Source: Ketobacter alkanivorans
Lineage (GTDB): Bacteria > Pseudomonadota > Gammaproteobacteria > Pseudomonadales > Ketobacteraceae
DNA length: 64,000 nucleotides
Assembly: GCF_002863865.1 (NCBI RefSeq)
Contig: NZ_CP022684.1
Span: 3,787,990-3,851,989, forward strand
Direction of reading: 5' to 3'
In this document: positions 27,269-36,630 of the stretch, piece by piece
Layout of the letters: each line of letters starts with the position of its first letter
Numbering within the stretch: position 1 is the stretch's first letter
Translations under genes and position numbers: made by a program
Notes under the pieces: generated by a model
Seen by the model: only the letters and a program-made list of their open reading frames with translations
The model's database searches: none
Told to the model about the DNA's origin: nothing

Positions 27269-27367
27269 CTCTGAGCTGGGTGGCTTTCTTATTAGGTTTA
27301 GCAGATAACTGCGTTAACTGCCTGCTTTATCGCCGGTTCTGCCGACGGAAGGCCGGGCAGAAAATAA

Positions 27368-28645
27368 TCAGAACGAAGATGCGTGACGGAAGTAATGGCT
27401 GTGGCGGTGTTCGCTGTCCGGTGCCAGCGCGGGTTGGCTGGCGACGATGAAGTCGTCGTTGGCAGGATTGTTGAGATCCACGATCCGGCGCTTGAAAAAT
27501 TGCCAGGGTTTGCGGCCGTCTTCCAGTATCAGTAGTTTGGGCTTGAGGCGTGCCTTGTTCTGGCCGATGACCACTGCCAGGCGGTCGTCATTCAGAGTCA
27601 CAACCGAGCCGGTTGGATAGAGCCCGATAGCCTGGATGAATTCTTCCACCAGATAGGAATCAAAGAGCACATCCCGTTGGCTGAACAGCTCTCGTACCGC
27701 ATCGGCGGATGAGAGGGGCTCGTCACGGTAATCGTAACTGACCAGGGATTCATAGTAATCCGACAGACCAATGATTTGTGACAGGAAGGGAATATGTCTG
27801 CCACTGACGCCACGGGGGAAACCGCTGCCATCGTGACGTTCCAGGTGGTGAGATACCAGTTTCACGATGCGGCTGGTGAACTGATCGCTGGCACGCAGTA
27901 ATTTCACACCGCGTACCAAAGACCATTTTAACATCTCGTTCACATGGGGCGTGGGTGTGCCCTTGATGCGCAGAATCTCTTGGGGGATGGTGGTGTAGCC
28001 GATTTTGCACAGCAGCGAGGCCAGAGCAAGATCCGACATGGCTTCGCGGGTCAGATCCAGATGACGCCCAGTCAGCACTGCCCAGGATGCCACACGAATG
28101 CTGTAATTCAGCAGATCTTCACTGTGGGAATCAATACGGGATAGATAGGCGAAGGCGTCCGGGTTACGGATGACGCTGTTCACCAGTTGATTGGATACAT
28201 CCCGCAGGTCTTCGATGCTCAGGCGGCCATCACCAGCCAGTGCACGTAATGTACGTTTAATTCGATCACGAATGCGCTTGTGTACCTTGCGGGCCTGGCG
28301 CATTTCGGTGTTCAGGTTAGTCAGGCGCTTGTAGGGGCGGTCGTTCTGAATGCTGCGAATGCGCAGATTCAGTAGCTCTCGGCCGTTTCTACGTTGTTTC
28401 TCTTCGAAGTAATTGGAGACGAAACTGAAATCCTGAGCCGGGGCAACAGTAACCTGGGCGCGTGATTTTTGTACATCTACATACGCCCACTTGCAGAGGT
28501 GCTGCATTCTTTCCAGCTGTTCGCGGCTTTCGATATGGAACCCTTGAATCGGAAACGGCGTTTCGCGCCACGGGCGATCAATGCCCGAGACGAACATGCC
28601 TATCTGCAATTCATCTGCTATGAGTTTTTGGGTTCTGACTGCCAT
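27368..28645 (-). CDS. DUF3391 / degenerate HD-GYP domain protein
   Basis: 425 residues. An N-terminal DUF3391 domain (IADELQIGMFVSGIDRPW) is followed by an HD-GYP-like domain from about residue 165. In active HD-GYP phosphodiesterases the metal motif is HD in LLHDIGK; here it is LLCKIG (Cys213-Lys214). The HHE..DGSGYP motif reads HLERHDGSGFP, losing one His. It therefore probably cannot hydrolyse cyclic di-GMP by the usual mechanism and may instead bind it or act structurally. The diguanylate cyclase gene follows it, 120 bases downstream on the same strand. Confidence 0.85.
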   Translation of the reverse strand: MAVRTQKLIADELQIGMFVSGIDRPWRETPFPIQGFHIESREQLERMQHLCKWAYVDVQKSRAQVTVAPAQDFSFVSNYFEEKQRRNGRELLNLRIRSIQNDRPYKRLTNLNTEMRQARKVHKRIRDRIKRTLRALAGDGRLSIEDLRDVSNQLVNSVIRNPDAFAYLSRIDSHSEDLLNYSIRVASWAVLTGRHLDLTREAMSDLALASLLCKIGYTTIPQEILRIKGTPTPHVNEMLKWSLVRGVKLLRASDQFTSRIVKLVSHHLERHDGSGFPRGVSGRHIPFLSQIIGLSDYYESLVSYDYRDEPLSSADAVRELFSQRDVLFDSYLVEEFIQAIGLYPTGSVVTLNDDRLAVVIGQNKARLKPKLLILEDGRKPWQFFKRRIVDLNNPANDDFIVASQPALAPDSEHRHSHYFRHASSF

Positions 28646-28973
28646 TTGCGAGCGTCTGCTATATAAAAGGTAGAACGTGTGTTTATTATATAATTTTAAT
28701 GAATTGTAATCCTCTGGTTACAAAAAATGCAAAGCAGTTCTCGGCCTTTCGTGTTGAATTATGTAACCAACCTAACGATTTAATCGGTCTATAGAGACAT
28801 TGCGGTGCGTTTGTATCCATCGGTTTGGGGCGCGAAGTCGCTGTCAGCGGGCGTGAGGGGGGGATTTGGTCTCTCTCACATCAGCCCACACACTTTCTAA
28901 TGAATAGTTTTGGTCTGGGCTGATCCGAGAGAGTGCGCGCATAATAAATACAAACTGTTACATTTACAAGTCA
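28646..28973. other. Intergenic region with imperfect inverted repeat
   Basis: A gene-free stretch of 328 bases upstream of the HD-GYP-like gene and downstream of the EamA gene. The part near 28670-28700 is AT-rich and suits a promoter for the HD-GYP-like gene. An 18-base inverted repeat lies at 28871-28933. No ORF is credible. Confidence 0.6.
28871..28933. repeat. 18-base imperfect inverted repeat with 27-base spacer
   Basis: Left arm CTCTCTCACATCAGCCCA (28871-28888) and right arm TGGGCTGATCCGAGAGAG (28916-28933) pair in 16 of 18 positions. An 8-base direct repeat TTTGGTCT occurs at 28865 and 28909. No T-run follows it on either strand. Confidence 0.65.
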
Positions 28974-29822
28974 CTAAGATCGATAAGTTTCAAAGGCAGC
29001 GGTGCCAATAATAACGGTGCCGCCGAGGATGGTCATCCAGCCAGGTTCTTCTGCCAGCACCAGATACGCCAGTAGCGCGCCATAGACCGGTTGCAGGCAT
29101 CCGATCAGGCCCACGGTTTTGGCTTTCAGGTAGCGCAGGCTGTTGGCAAAAAAACTGTGGGGCAGCGCGGTGAACAGGGCGCCCAGCAGCAGTAGCTTGA
29201 TCAGATCCGTATTTTCCACATCCAACGGGTGGGTGGTCATAAAGGGTATGACCACCGCTCCCGCTACCACGCCCTGATACAGGATGCTGGTTTCGCCAGT
29301 GTAGCCCTTGAGGTAATGACCCTGCATTACGTTGCGCAGAGCAAATAGCGCAGCCGACAGTACTCCCCAGCACACCCCTTGGGTGACGCTGTTCTCGAGG
29401 TCGAATTCGGGTACCAGCAGGGTGACGCCAAACAGCATGACAAATGCGCAGATCACATCGGAGATGTGAGGTCTGTGGCCCTTAAATAATGGCTCCAGAA
29501 ACACAATCAGAATGGGGTAGGTGTACATGGCCACCATGCCCACGGCGATGCCGGCTACCTGCATGGCCTGGAAGTAGGTGGCCCAGTGCAGCCCCAACAG
29601 GGCTCCGCCAGCCAACATGATCAGGCCGTCCCTGGGGCGCTGGAGCCGAAGGGGGCGGCGTTGTATCAACAGTAGAATCAGAATCACCGTCACCGCAATA
29701 AAGCTGCGCCAGACGGTGATGTCGCTGGCGGGCAGCGATATCAGTTTGGCGAACAGGGCGGTGCCGCCGAATATAAGAATGGCGCTGTGCAGAAACAACA
29801 GGCCTTTGCGTTTGTCTTCCAC
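28974..29822 (-). CDS. EamA/DMT family permease
   Basis: 282 residues with about ten membrane helices and two EamA repeats (first about residues 10-135, second about 145-280). Typical features: LFAKLISLPASDITVWR in repeat 1 and LKAKTVGLIGCLQPVYGALLAY plus LGGTVIIG in repeat 2. The family exports small metabolites such as amino acids or nucleosides; the substrate is unknown. The start is a GTG, since no in-frame ATG is available upstream. It lies 39 bases after the DedA-PAP2 gene. Confidence 0.87.
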   Translation of the reverse strand: MEDKRKGLLFLHSAILIFGGTALFAKLISLPASDITVWRSFIAVTVILILLLIQRRPLRLQRPRDGLIMLAGGALLGLHWATYFQAMQVAGIAVGMVAMYTYPILIVFLEPLFKGHRPHISDVICAFVMLFGVTLLVPEFDLENSVTQGVCWGVLSAALFALRNVMQGHYLKGYTGETSILYQGVVAGAVVIPFMTTHPLDVENTDLIKLLLLGALFTALPHSFFANSLRYLKAKTVGLIGCLQPVYGALLAYLVLAEEPGWMTILGGTVIIGTAAFETYRS

Positions 29823-29861
29823 GGAATGCTCGCTGATGGACTTGGATTTTGTGGGCTGAGG

Positions 29862-31217
29862 TTAGATCAGGCTTACCGGCAGGTAGCTGTCTGATAATGC
29901 CTGAAAGCGGGGAATTACCCACAGGGCCAGGCTGACGCCCCAGGCTATCAGGGTGGCCACGATCACTGGCAGGGGGCGTATTGTACGGAACGGACGCTTT
30001 AATACAATGCAGTAGAGGGTGGCCAGGATCATGCCGCCCAGTAGCAGGCCGCCGAGGATGTCGGTGGGCCAGTGTACGGTCAGGTAAAGTCGAGATGCCG
30101 CGACGGTGGCGACCAGTATGCACAGTCCGCTGAGGATGGCTTTCTGGCGCTTGCCCGGTACGCCCGGCAGGCAGAGGATGGCGAGGGCTCCGAAAAACAC
30201 CAGGTTCATGGTGGTGTGGCCACTGGGAAAGGCATAGGATTCCGGCGGCATGGCCACCAGTGCCGGTCGTGGCCAGGCAAACCCGTCTTTAAGCCCAAAC
30301 AGCAGTGTTTGCCCCAGCAGGATGGTGCCCACCCAGAGTGTGGCGCCATACACATTGCGCTGGGCCAATATGGCGATGGTTACCAGCACGCCCCACAGGG
30401 TCATGGCATTGCGATAACCCAGTTCGGTGAGGCCGATAAAAAATCCATCCAGCCAGTGATGGCGCAGGCTCAGGGCCCACAGGCTAAAGCGGTGATTGAG
30501 ATCCACCAACTGATCCAGCTGCATGACCTGGGATACCATAATAAACAGGCCCAAGCAGCTGCAGCCCGTAATCAACGCCAGTTGCAGTTTGTTACGGCGC
30601 TGGCGAATGTGATCGTGACACCACCACAGGGCCTGAGCCAGCAACCAGCCGCTGAAAATCATGCCGATCAGAAAGCCCATATGACGCCCCGAAAGGGCGT
30701 TTTCCGCTTCCAGACTGGCACCAATCAGGTAGCCGGGCATTAAGTAGAACGGTGCCCAGGCGATGGCGGACAGCATGTTGACGCCGAGAAAGCTGGTGGG
30801 CTTCATTTGCATTAGGCCTGCCACCAGGGGCATGACCGGGCGGATGGGGCCTACAAAACGGCCAATCACGATCCCCATCAAACCGTATTTGCGGAAGAAG
30901 ACTTCGCCTTTTTCGATCCATTCAGGGTGGCTTTTAAACGGAGGCACCCGGCGTATCACTTCGTGGTAGCGGTAGCCCAGCAGAAAGCTGATACCATCAC
31001 CTGCCACCGCACCGCAGAAGGCTGCCAGCAGCACCCAAATCACCTCTACTTCGGCGCTGCCCGCTGCGGTACCCGCCGCAAACAGCAGTGCCACGCCAGG
31101 TACCACAATGCCAACCACCGCCAGGGACTCCAGAAACGCCATCGCAGCGATCGCGATCAGAATCCATTCCTGGTGCTGGCTCAGCCATTGGGTGAGAGAC
31201 TCAAATGCCACTTCCAC
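29862..31217 (-). CDS. DedA-PAP2 fusion membrane protein
   Basis: 451 residues. The first half (about 1-205) is a DedA/SNARE-associated domain with FFRKYGLMGIVIGRFVGPIRPVMPLVAG. The second half (about 225-440) is a PAP2 phosphatase: KDGFAWPRP, the AFPSGHTTMN motif and SRLYLTVHWPTDILGG supply the three catalytic motifs. DedA proteins include undecaprenyl-phosphate flippases and PAP2 enzymes include undecaprenyl-pyrophosphate phosphatases. A single protein that dephosphorylates and returns the lipid carrier is therefore a reasonable inference. The start lies 8 bases after the lipA stop. Confidence 0.9.
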   Translation of the reverse strand: MEVAFESLTQWLSQHQEWILIAIAAMAFLESLAVVGIVVPGVALLFAAGTAAGSAEVEVIWVLLAAFCGAVAGDGISFLLGYRYHEVIRRVPPFKSHPEWIEKGEVFFRKYGLMGIVIGRFVGPIRPVMPLVAGLMQMKPTSFLGVNMLSAIAWAPFYLMPGYLIGASLEAENALSGRHMGFLIGMIFSGWLLAQALWWCHDHIRQRRNKLQLALITGCSCLGLFIMVSQVMQLDQLVDLNHRFSLWALSLRHHWLDGFFIGLTELGYRNAMTLWGVLVTIAILAQRNVYGATLWVGTILLGQTLLFGLKDGFAWPRPALVAMPPESYAFPSGHTTMNLVFFGALAILCLPGVPGKRQKAILSGLCILVATVAASRLYLTVHWPTDILGGLLLGGMILATLYCIVLKRPFRTIRPLPVIVATLIAWGVSLALWVIPRFQALSDSYLPVSLI

Positions 31218-31225
31218 GGCCGTGG

Positions 31226-32263
31226 TCAGTCTCTGGGTTCAAGCTTTAGGCTGGCTTTGTGTACGGCGTTAACGTCTTCACCTTTGTGTTGTAAATCAGC
31301 ATGATAGGATGAGCGCACCAAGGGGCCGCTGGCTACGTTCGCGAAGCCAAGTGCCTCACCGAACAGACGAAACTCTTCAAATACATCAGGGTGTACAAAG
31401 CGGTCGACTGGGGCGTGTTGTTTGCTGGGTTGCAGGTATTGGCCGATGGTCACCATATCCACCTTGTGCTCCCGCAGATCCTGCATCACTTGTTTGACCT
31501 CTGCATCGGTCTCCCCCAGGCCCACCATCAGGCCTGATTTGGTGGCGACATGGGGCATGCGCTCTTTATAGAGCTTGAGCAGATCCAGTGACCACTGGTA
31601 ATCGGAGCCAGGGCGTATGGCCTTGTACAGGCGCGGCACGTTCTCCAGGTTGTGGTTGAACACATCAGGCGGATCGGCTGCCATCAGATCCAGTGCGATT
31701 TCCATGCGGCCACGAAAATCAGGTACCAGCACTTCGATTTTGGTGCTGGGCGAGCTTTCGCGAATGGCTCGTATGCACTCACCGAAATGGCCGGCACCAC
31801 CATCGCGCAAATCATCACGGTCCACCGAGGTCACCACGACGTATTTAAGGTTGAGGGCGGCAACGGATTCCGCCAGATGGGCCGGTTCTTCTGGGTCCAG
31901 CGCGTTGGGGCGGCCGTGGGCAACGTCGCAGAAGGGGCAGCGGCGGGTGCAGATGTCGCCCATGATCATAAAGGTGGCGGTGCCGCCGCCAAAGCACTCT
32001 GGCAGGTTGGGGCAGGATGCCTCTTCGCATACGGTATGCAGCTTCTGTTTGCGCAGCAGGGTTTTGATACGCTGCACCTCGCCATTGGCGGGCACCCGCA
32101 CTCGAATCCAGTCCGGTTTCCGGGGAAGATCGGTGGTGGGGATCACCTTCACCGGGATACGGGCAACTTTATCTGCGCCGCGCAGTTTTTCGCCCTGAAC
32201 GACTTTTTTGCGAGTAGGGTTGTCCGGCTTGCTGTCTGGGGTGGTGGGGGTATGCTGGCTCAT
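31226..32263 (-). CDS. lipA: Lipoyl synthase
   Basis: A 345-residue radical-SAM enzyme that inserts two sulfurs into protein-bound octanoyl groups. It has the auxiliary cluster motif [12 protein letters not shown] and the radical-SAM motif CTRRCPFC. The C-terminal Ser of the auxiliary cluster sits in VRSSYHA. The ATG overlaps the lipB stop by 4 bases, so the pair is coupled. Confidence 0.97.
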   Translation of the reverse strand: MSQHTPTTPDSKPDNPTRKKVVQGEKLRGADKVARIPVKVIPTTDLPRKPDWIRVRVPANGEVQRIKTLLRKQKLHTVCEEASCPNLPECFGGGTATFMIMGDICTRRCPFCDVAHGRPNALDPEEPAHLAESVAALNLKYVVVTSVDRDDLRDGGAGHFGECIRAIRESSPSTKIEVLVPDFRGRMEIALDLMAADPPDVFNHNLENVPRLYKAIRPGSDYQWSLDLLKLYKERMPHVATKSGLMVGLGETDAEVKQVMQDLREHKVDMVTIGQYLQPSKQHAPVDRFVHPDVFEEFRLFGEALGFANVASGPLVRSSYHADLQHKGEDVNAVHKASLKLEPRD

Positions 32264-32934
32264 ACTGCGGTTTCGAATCCTGTGGCGTGATGGCAGCTAG
32301 TATATCCCAGCTGCTGCTGTAAATGATGGGCCATTCGTGAGCTGATGTGTCTGAAATCGGGCTGATCGGCGAAGTTGCGCACCTGGGTCATCTCCATACC
32401 CTGATAGCCGCAGGGGTTAATGCGCTGGAAGGGCTCCAGATCCATGTCGATATTGAGGGCCAGCCCGTGGAATGAGCGGCCGTGGCGAATGCGCAAGCCA
32501 AGCGAGGCGATTTTTTTGCCACCACTGTAGACTCCGGGGGCATCCGGGCGCGGCGCAGACTCAATATTCAGCTCGGCGAGGGTGGCCACGATGGCGTTTT
32601 CGATTCGGGATACCAGATCCCTGGCTCCGATGCCCATACGGCGCAGATCAATCATCAAATACCCCACCAGCTGGCCGGGCCCGTGGTAGGTGACTTGACC
32701 GCCACGATCCACTTGAATGACCGGGATGTCGCCGGGGGCCAGTACGTGCTCGGCTTTGCCTGCCTGACCCTGGGTGAATACACGGGGGTGCTGCAGCAGC
32801 CAGATCTCGTCGGGGGTCTGTTCGTTGCGTTGCTCGGTGAAGTCTTTCATGGCGTGCCAGGTGTCGGTGTAGTCCACCGTGCCCAGATCCCGCAGGATCA
32901 GAGTCTCGCCCGCTTCGCCTTTGAGGTCACTCAT
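32260..32934 (-). CDS. lipB: Octanoyltransferase
   Basis: 224 residues. It moves octanoate from acyl carrier protein to lipoyl domains, the step before LipA. Motifs: [16 protein letters not shown], the catalytic Lys in GGKKIASLG, and the catalytic Cys in NPCGYQGM. It lies 2 bases after the DUF493 stop, in the usual DUF493-lipB-lipA order. Confidence 0.96.
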   Translation of the reverse strand: MSDLKGEAGETLILRDLGTVDYTDTWHAMKDFTEQRNEQTPDEIWLLQHPRVFTQGQAGKAEHVLAPGDIPVIQVDRGGQVTYHGPGQLVGYLMIDLRRMGIGARDLVSRIENAIVATLAELNIESAPRPDAPGVYSGGKKIASLGLRIRHGRSFHGLALNIDMDLEPFQRINPCGYQGMEMTQVRNFADQPDFRHISSRMAHHLQQQLGYTSCHHATGFETAV

Positions 32935-32936
32935 AC

Positions 32937-33203
32937 CTAGAGGGTCATCGCGATTTCTTCGCGCTCATGCAGTTCAAGAAACACGGCTTCCACCTGTTCT
33001 TTTTGGGTGAAATGCACGGCGATGGTAACGGAAACGTATTTGCCGCTGCCACTTTCCCGCAATGAAATGCTGTCGCGATCGAAATCATGGGCGTGTTTGC
33101 CGACGATTTCGGTGACGATGTCCACCATGGGGTGTGTGGACAGGCCCATGATTTTCAATTTATGAACACAGGGAAATTCCCATAGGTGCTCCTGAATGCC
33201 CAT
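32937..33203 (-). CDS. DUF493 (YbeD-like) protein
   Basis: About 88 residues, taking the ATG at 33203 ([12 protein letters not shown]), which has AAGG at a proper distance; an ATG at 33209 is possible, but the longer frame to 33263 is unlikely. The small alpha/beta fold resembles allosteric regulatory (ACT/YbeD) domains, with the typical segments [11 protein letters not shown] and [10 protein letters not shown]. The family commonly precedes lipB; its function is uncertain. Confidence 0.9.
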   Translation of the reverse strand: MGIQEHLWEFPCVHKLKIMGLSTHPMVDIVTEIVGKHAHDFDRDSISLRESGSGKYVSVTIAVHFTQKEQVEAVFLELHEREEIAMTL

Positions 33204-33363
33204 TGTCATTACCTTCGAACTTAATAAGTCTCTATTGTATGACAGGCTTTGTCTGCAAACCATCCTGAGAACGTCTGTGGCAAAGCTGTCTTGAATTGGG
33301 GGCTAGATAAGTTAGGTATCAGGCAGTGCCCCGGCCTTGGGCCGGAGCAGCTGGAGCAGAGGC

Positions 33364-34542
33364 CTAGCTAAACAGGCCTTTTACCATCAACAGAATCCAA
33401 TGCCAGAGGCGCTTGAACAGGCCGCCTTCTTCGACACTATCCAGGGCGATCAGAGGCTTGGTGGCAATGGTTTCGCCATTCAGTGTCAGTTTGAGCGTGC
33501 CGATCTTTTCGCCTGCTGTGATCGGTGCCTGCAATAATTCGGGTACCTCCAGCTCAGCGTTGATGTCACCGGCGGTGCCCCGTGGAATGGTCAGCCAGAT
33601 GGCTTCTTCTGTGCCCAGCTTCAAGGTGTTGGATTTGCCTTTCCATATTTCGGATTGCAGCAGTTCCTGTTGCGCATCGTAGCTTTTGACGGTTTCGTAG
33701 AAGCGGAAACCATAGGTGATCAGCTTTTGGCTCTCGGCGGCGCGCTCTTTCTCTGAGCGGGTGCCCATGACTACCGAGATCAGGCGCATGTCATCTTTTA
33801 CGGCCGATGAAACCAGACAATAGCCTGCTTCCTCGGTGTGTCCGGTTTTGATGCCATCCACGGCGTCATCCTGCCATAACAGCGAGTTGCGATTGGGCTG
33901 GCGGATGTTGTTGTAGGTGAATTCTTTTTCGGAGTAAATGGAATAGTCTTCGGGGTGATCGTTGATGATGGCGCGGGCCAGCAAGGATAGATCGCGGGCG
34001 GTGGTGTAGTGATCTTGCGCGGGCCAGCCGGTGGCGTTCTTGAAGTGGGAGTTGGTCATGCCGAGGCTGAAGGCGGTTTGGTTCATCAAGTCGGCAAAGG
34101 CGTCTTCGCTGCCGGCGATGTACTCAGCCATGGCGATGCTGGCATCGTTGCCTGACTGGATGATGATGCCCCGCAGCAGGTCTTCGAGTTTAACTTCAGT
34201 GCCTTCGCGGATGTACATCTTGGAGCCGCCCTTGCGCCAGGCTTTCTCGCTGATGCGCACCATGTCTTCGTAGCGAATGTTGCCGCTGGCTAATTGCTCG
34301 GAGGCAATGTAGGTGGTCATCATCTTGGTCAGGCTGGCGGGAGGCAGTTTCTGATCCGGGTTGTACTCGGTGATGATGTGTCCGGTTTTGGCATCCAATA
34401 GAATCCAGGACTTGGCGGCCAGGCTGGGCGGAGCCGGAATCATCGGGGCGGCGGCCCACAGATTCATGGCAGCAAACTGGGAGATAATCAGGGTGGCGAT
34501 CAGGGCCAGAAGCCCACGGTGTTTTACAAGTGTGAAAGTCAT
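33364..34542 (-). CDS. dacA: D-alanyl-D-alanine carboxypeptidase (PBP5/6 type)
   Basis: 392 residues with an N-terminal signal peptide (cleavage near LWAAAP). It removes terminal D-Ala from peptidoglycan pentapeptides. The three penicillin-binding motifs are SLTKMM (SxxK near residue 71), SGNDAS, and KTGHT. A C-terminal beta domain and an amphipathic anchor (LFKRLWHWILLMVKGLF) follow, as in PBP5/6. It lies between DUF493 and rlpA in the conserved cluster. Confidence 0.96.
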   Translation of the reverse strand: MTFTLVKHRGLLALIATLIISQFAAMNLWAAAPMIPAPPSLAAKSWILLDAKTGHIITEYNPDQKLPPASLTKMMTTYIASEQLASGNIRYEDMVRISEKAWRKGGSKMYIREGTEVKLEDLLRGIIIQSGNDASIAMAEYIAGSEDAFADLMNQTAFSLGMTNSHFKNATGWPAQDHYTTARDLSLLARAIINDHPEDYSIYSEKEFTYNNIRQPNRNSLLWQDDAVDGIKTGHTEEAGYCLVSSAVKDDMRLISVVMGTRSEKERAAESQKLITYGFRFYETVKSYDAQQELLQSEIWKGKSNTLKLGTEEAIWLTIPRGTAGDINAELEVPELLQAPITAGEKIGTLKLTLNGETIATKPLIALDSVEEGGLFKRLWHWILLMVKGLFS

Positions 34543-34668
34543 AGTCGCGCTATACAGTTTCTGTTCGAACGTTTATTGAGTAGTCGTTGCCGACGGTCAT
34601 TTTGAAATCAGGATCGTTTAATCAGGGTCTTTAAATCAGGCAGAGCCGATGGTAACACACTCGTTTTT

Positions 34669-35538
34669 TTATCGCCTGATCAATAAGGGGTCTGACACTG
34701 TACCGTGCAGTTGGTTCTGTACGGTCATGGCGGCCTGTTCGGTTAAAAACGGCCCGACCCTTACGCGATGTACGCCACTGCTGCCCGGTTCGGGGGAGGA
34801 GTGAATACCCACGGGCGCGTTGGTGACGGTGATCAATTGCTGTTGCATGGATTTTGCGGTGGAAAGATCGCGGTAGGCGCCCACTTGAATGTAGTATTTT
34901 TCGGCAGCCGGAGCCGAGTTTTTAGGCGGTGCATAGGGCACGGCGGTGGCTTCTGATTGTTTGTTGCTGGCGGGCATAGCGCCATCATTTACCGTAATGG
35001 CTTCCACCAGCACCCGGGCAGTACCCTGGTTGGCGTAGCCGATTTTGTGGGCAGCAGCGTAGGATAAATCAATGATGCGCCCACCGTGAAAGGGGCCGCG
35101 GTCGTTGACCCGTACAATGATCTGTTTGTTGTTATCCAGGTTGGTGACGCGCACGTAACTGGGTAACGGCAGGGTTTTGTGGGCTGCGGTCATGGCGTAG
35201 GGATCATAGGGCTCCTGGCTGGAAGTGGGGCGGCCAGAAAACTTTTTGCCATACCAGCTGCCGATACCGGTTTCCCGATAGCCGTGGGCGCTGGGCATTA
35301 CGTAGTAGGTTTTGCCAAACACTTCATAGGGGGAGTGGTTTCCGTAGCGGGCGCGGGGTTCATGTTTGGGTTGGGCGTCTGGAATGTTGTGCCAGTCGCG
35401 CACTTCGCCGGGCGCGCTGTCTTTTTCTTCAAACGGGCCCGCTGTGTAGGGGCTATGACTGCTGCAGGCACTCAATAGCAACAGGGAAACCAGCAGGGTC
35501 TGAAAACGCAGTTGGCTGCGACGGTTGAGTCCAATCAT
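34669..35538 (-). CDS. rlpA: RlpA septal lytic transglycosylase, SPOR lipoprotein
   Basis: 289 residues with a lipobox LSAC (Cys near residue 25). The double-psi beta-barrel domain has GIGSWYGKKFSGRPTSSQ, TAAHKTLPLPSYVRV and NDRGPFHGGRIIDLS with the catalytic Asp. A C-terminal SPOR domain (YYIQVGAYRDLSTAKSM) targets stripped septal glycan. The ATG overlaps the mltB stop as ATGA. Confidence 0.95.
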   Translation of the reverse strand: MIGLNRRSQLRFQTLLVSLLLLSACSSHSPYTAGPFEEKDSAPGEVRDWHNIPDAQPKHEPRARYGNHSPYEVFGKTYYVMPSAHGYRETGIGSWYGKKFSGRPTSSQEPYDPYAMTAAHKTLPLPSYVRVTNLDNNKQIIVRVNDRGPFHGGRIIDLSYAAAHKIGYANQGTARVLVEAITVNDGAMPASNKQSEATAVPYAPPKNSAPAAEKYYIQVGAYRDLSTAKSMQQQLITVTNAPVGIHSSPEPGSSGVHRVRVGPFLTEQAAMTVQNQLHGTVSDPLLIRR

Positions 35539-36626
35539 GATAATCGTTGTTTCAGCTCTTCACTCAGTTGATACACCGCCATGGCGTACAGCGGACTGTG
35601 ATTGTAACGGGTAATCACGTAGAAATTCTGCAAACCAATCCAGTATTCCGTACCTTCTGCCCCGGCAAAGCGCATGGCCGTGGCTTTTTCATCGTCGCGA
35701 TAGTCCGCGTCTGCCAGTAGGCCAGCCTGTTTGATGTCAAGTATAGTCAATTGCGGTTTTTGTGGTTTTGGGCCTTGGCTGATGACGGCATCCAGCGCCG
35801 GGTTGTCGTTATCCGTCAGGCTGCGGGCAACGCTGGCCACCGGTTCGCCGCTTTTCCAGCCATGCTGTTTGAAGTAGTTGGCGACGCTGCCAATAGCGTC
35901 CACCGGGTTGTTGATCAGATCCCGATGACCGTCGCCGTCAAAATCAACGGCGTAATGGCGGTAACTGCTGGAGATAAACTGCCCGAAACCCATGGCTCCG
36001 GCGTAGGAGCCTTTGGCGCTCATCAGGTCGATGCCTGCTTCTTGTTCCAACTGTAGGAAATGCTTCAACTCGCTGCGAAAAAATGGGGCGCGAGGTGGAT
36101 AGTCAAAGGCAAGTGTGGCCAGTGCATCAATCACCCGATAGTTGCCTTTGTGTTTGCCGTAGCGGGTTTCGACACCAATGATGGCCAGGATCACATAACG
36201 GGAGACGCCAAATTCCTTTTCTGCGCGCAGAAATGTGTCTTTGTGCGCTTGATAGAACTCAACGCCTTTGTCGACGCGATCCTGGGTTAGAAATATGGGC
36301 CGATACTCTGCCCAGGTTTTGGTTTTTTCTGCTGGGCGGGCGATGGCATCGAGAATGGATTGTGATTTTTCGGCGCTGCCCAGCAGGGTGTTGAGCTTAT
36401 CCATCGGGTAGCTTTTTTCTGCTTCAATCTCTGCCACCAGTTTTTTTGCTTCTGGATGGCTCAGATAACCAGGTGCGGTGGTTGAGGCAGGCGCTGGTGA
36501 GGCTGCAGCGACTTGGCTGAAGATGCCGAGCGTCAGTAGCAGCGTCATGCGGCGCAGTGGTTTGCTCAAAGACTTCGGTGTTCTGTTGGTTTCAGATTGG
36601 CTCATCAGTTTACCTGAAATGTTCAT
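35535..36626 (-). CDS. mltB: Membrane-bound lytic transglycosylase B
   Basis: 363 residues with an N-terminal signal segment (TLLLTLGIFSQVAAASP). The catalytic domain contains the GH103 motif IIGVETRYGKHKGNYRVIDALATLAFDYPPR with its catalytic Glu, and MGFGQFISSSYRHYAVDFDGDGHRDL. It cuts glycan strands to 1,6-anhydro ends. It starts 4 bases after the rodA stop and overlaps rlpA by 4 bases. No lipobox is visible, so it may be the soluble or membrane-anchored form. Confidence 0.93.
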   Translation of the reverse strand: MNISGKLMSQSETNRTPKSLSKPLRRMTLLLTLGIFSQVAAASPAPASTTAPGYLSHPEAKKLVAEIEAEKSYPMDKLNTLLGSAEKSQSILDAIARPAEKTKTWAEYRPIFLTQDRVDKGVEFYQAHKDTFLRAEKEFGVSRYVILAIIGVETRYGKHKGNYRVIDALATLAFDYPPRAPFFRSELKHFLQLEQEAGIDLMSAKGSYAGAMGFGQFISSSYRHYAVDFDGDGHRDLINNPVDAIGSVANYFKQHGWKSGEPVASVARSLTDNDNPALDAVISQGPKPQKPQLTILDIKQAGLLADADYRDDEKATAMRFAGAEGTEYWIGLQNFYVITRYNHSPLYAMAVYQLSEELKQRLS

Positions 36627-36630
36627 GCTG

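Noticed and set aside
33331-33345. CCGGCC-TTG-GGCCGG hairpin downstream of dacA.
   Set aside because: No T-run and a short stem; not strong enough to call a terminator.
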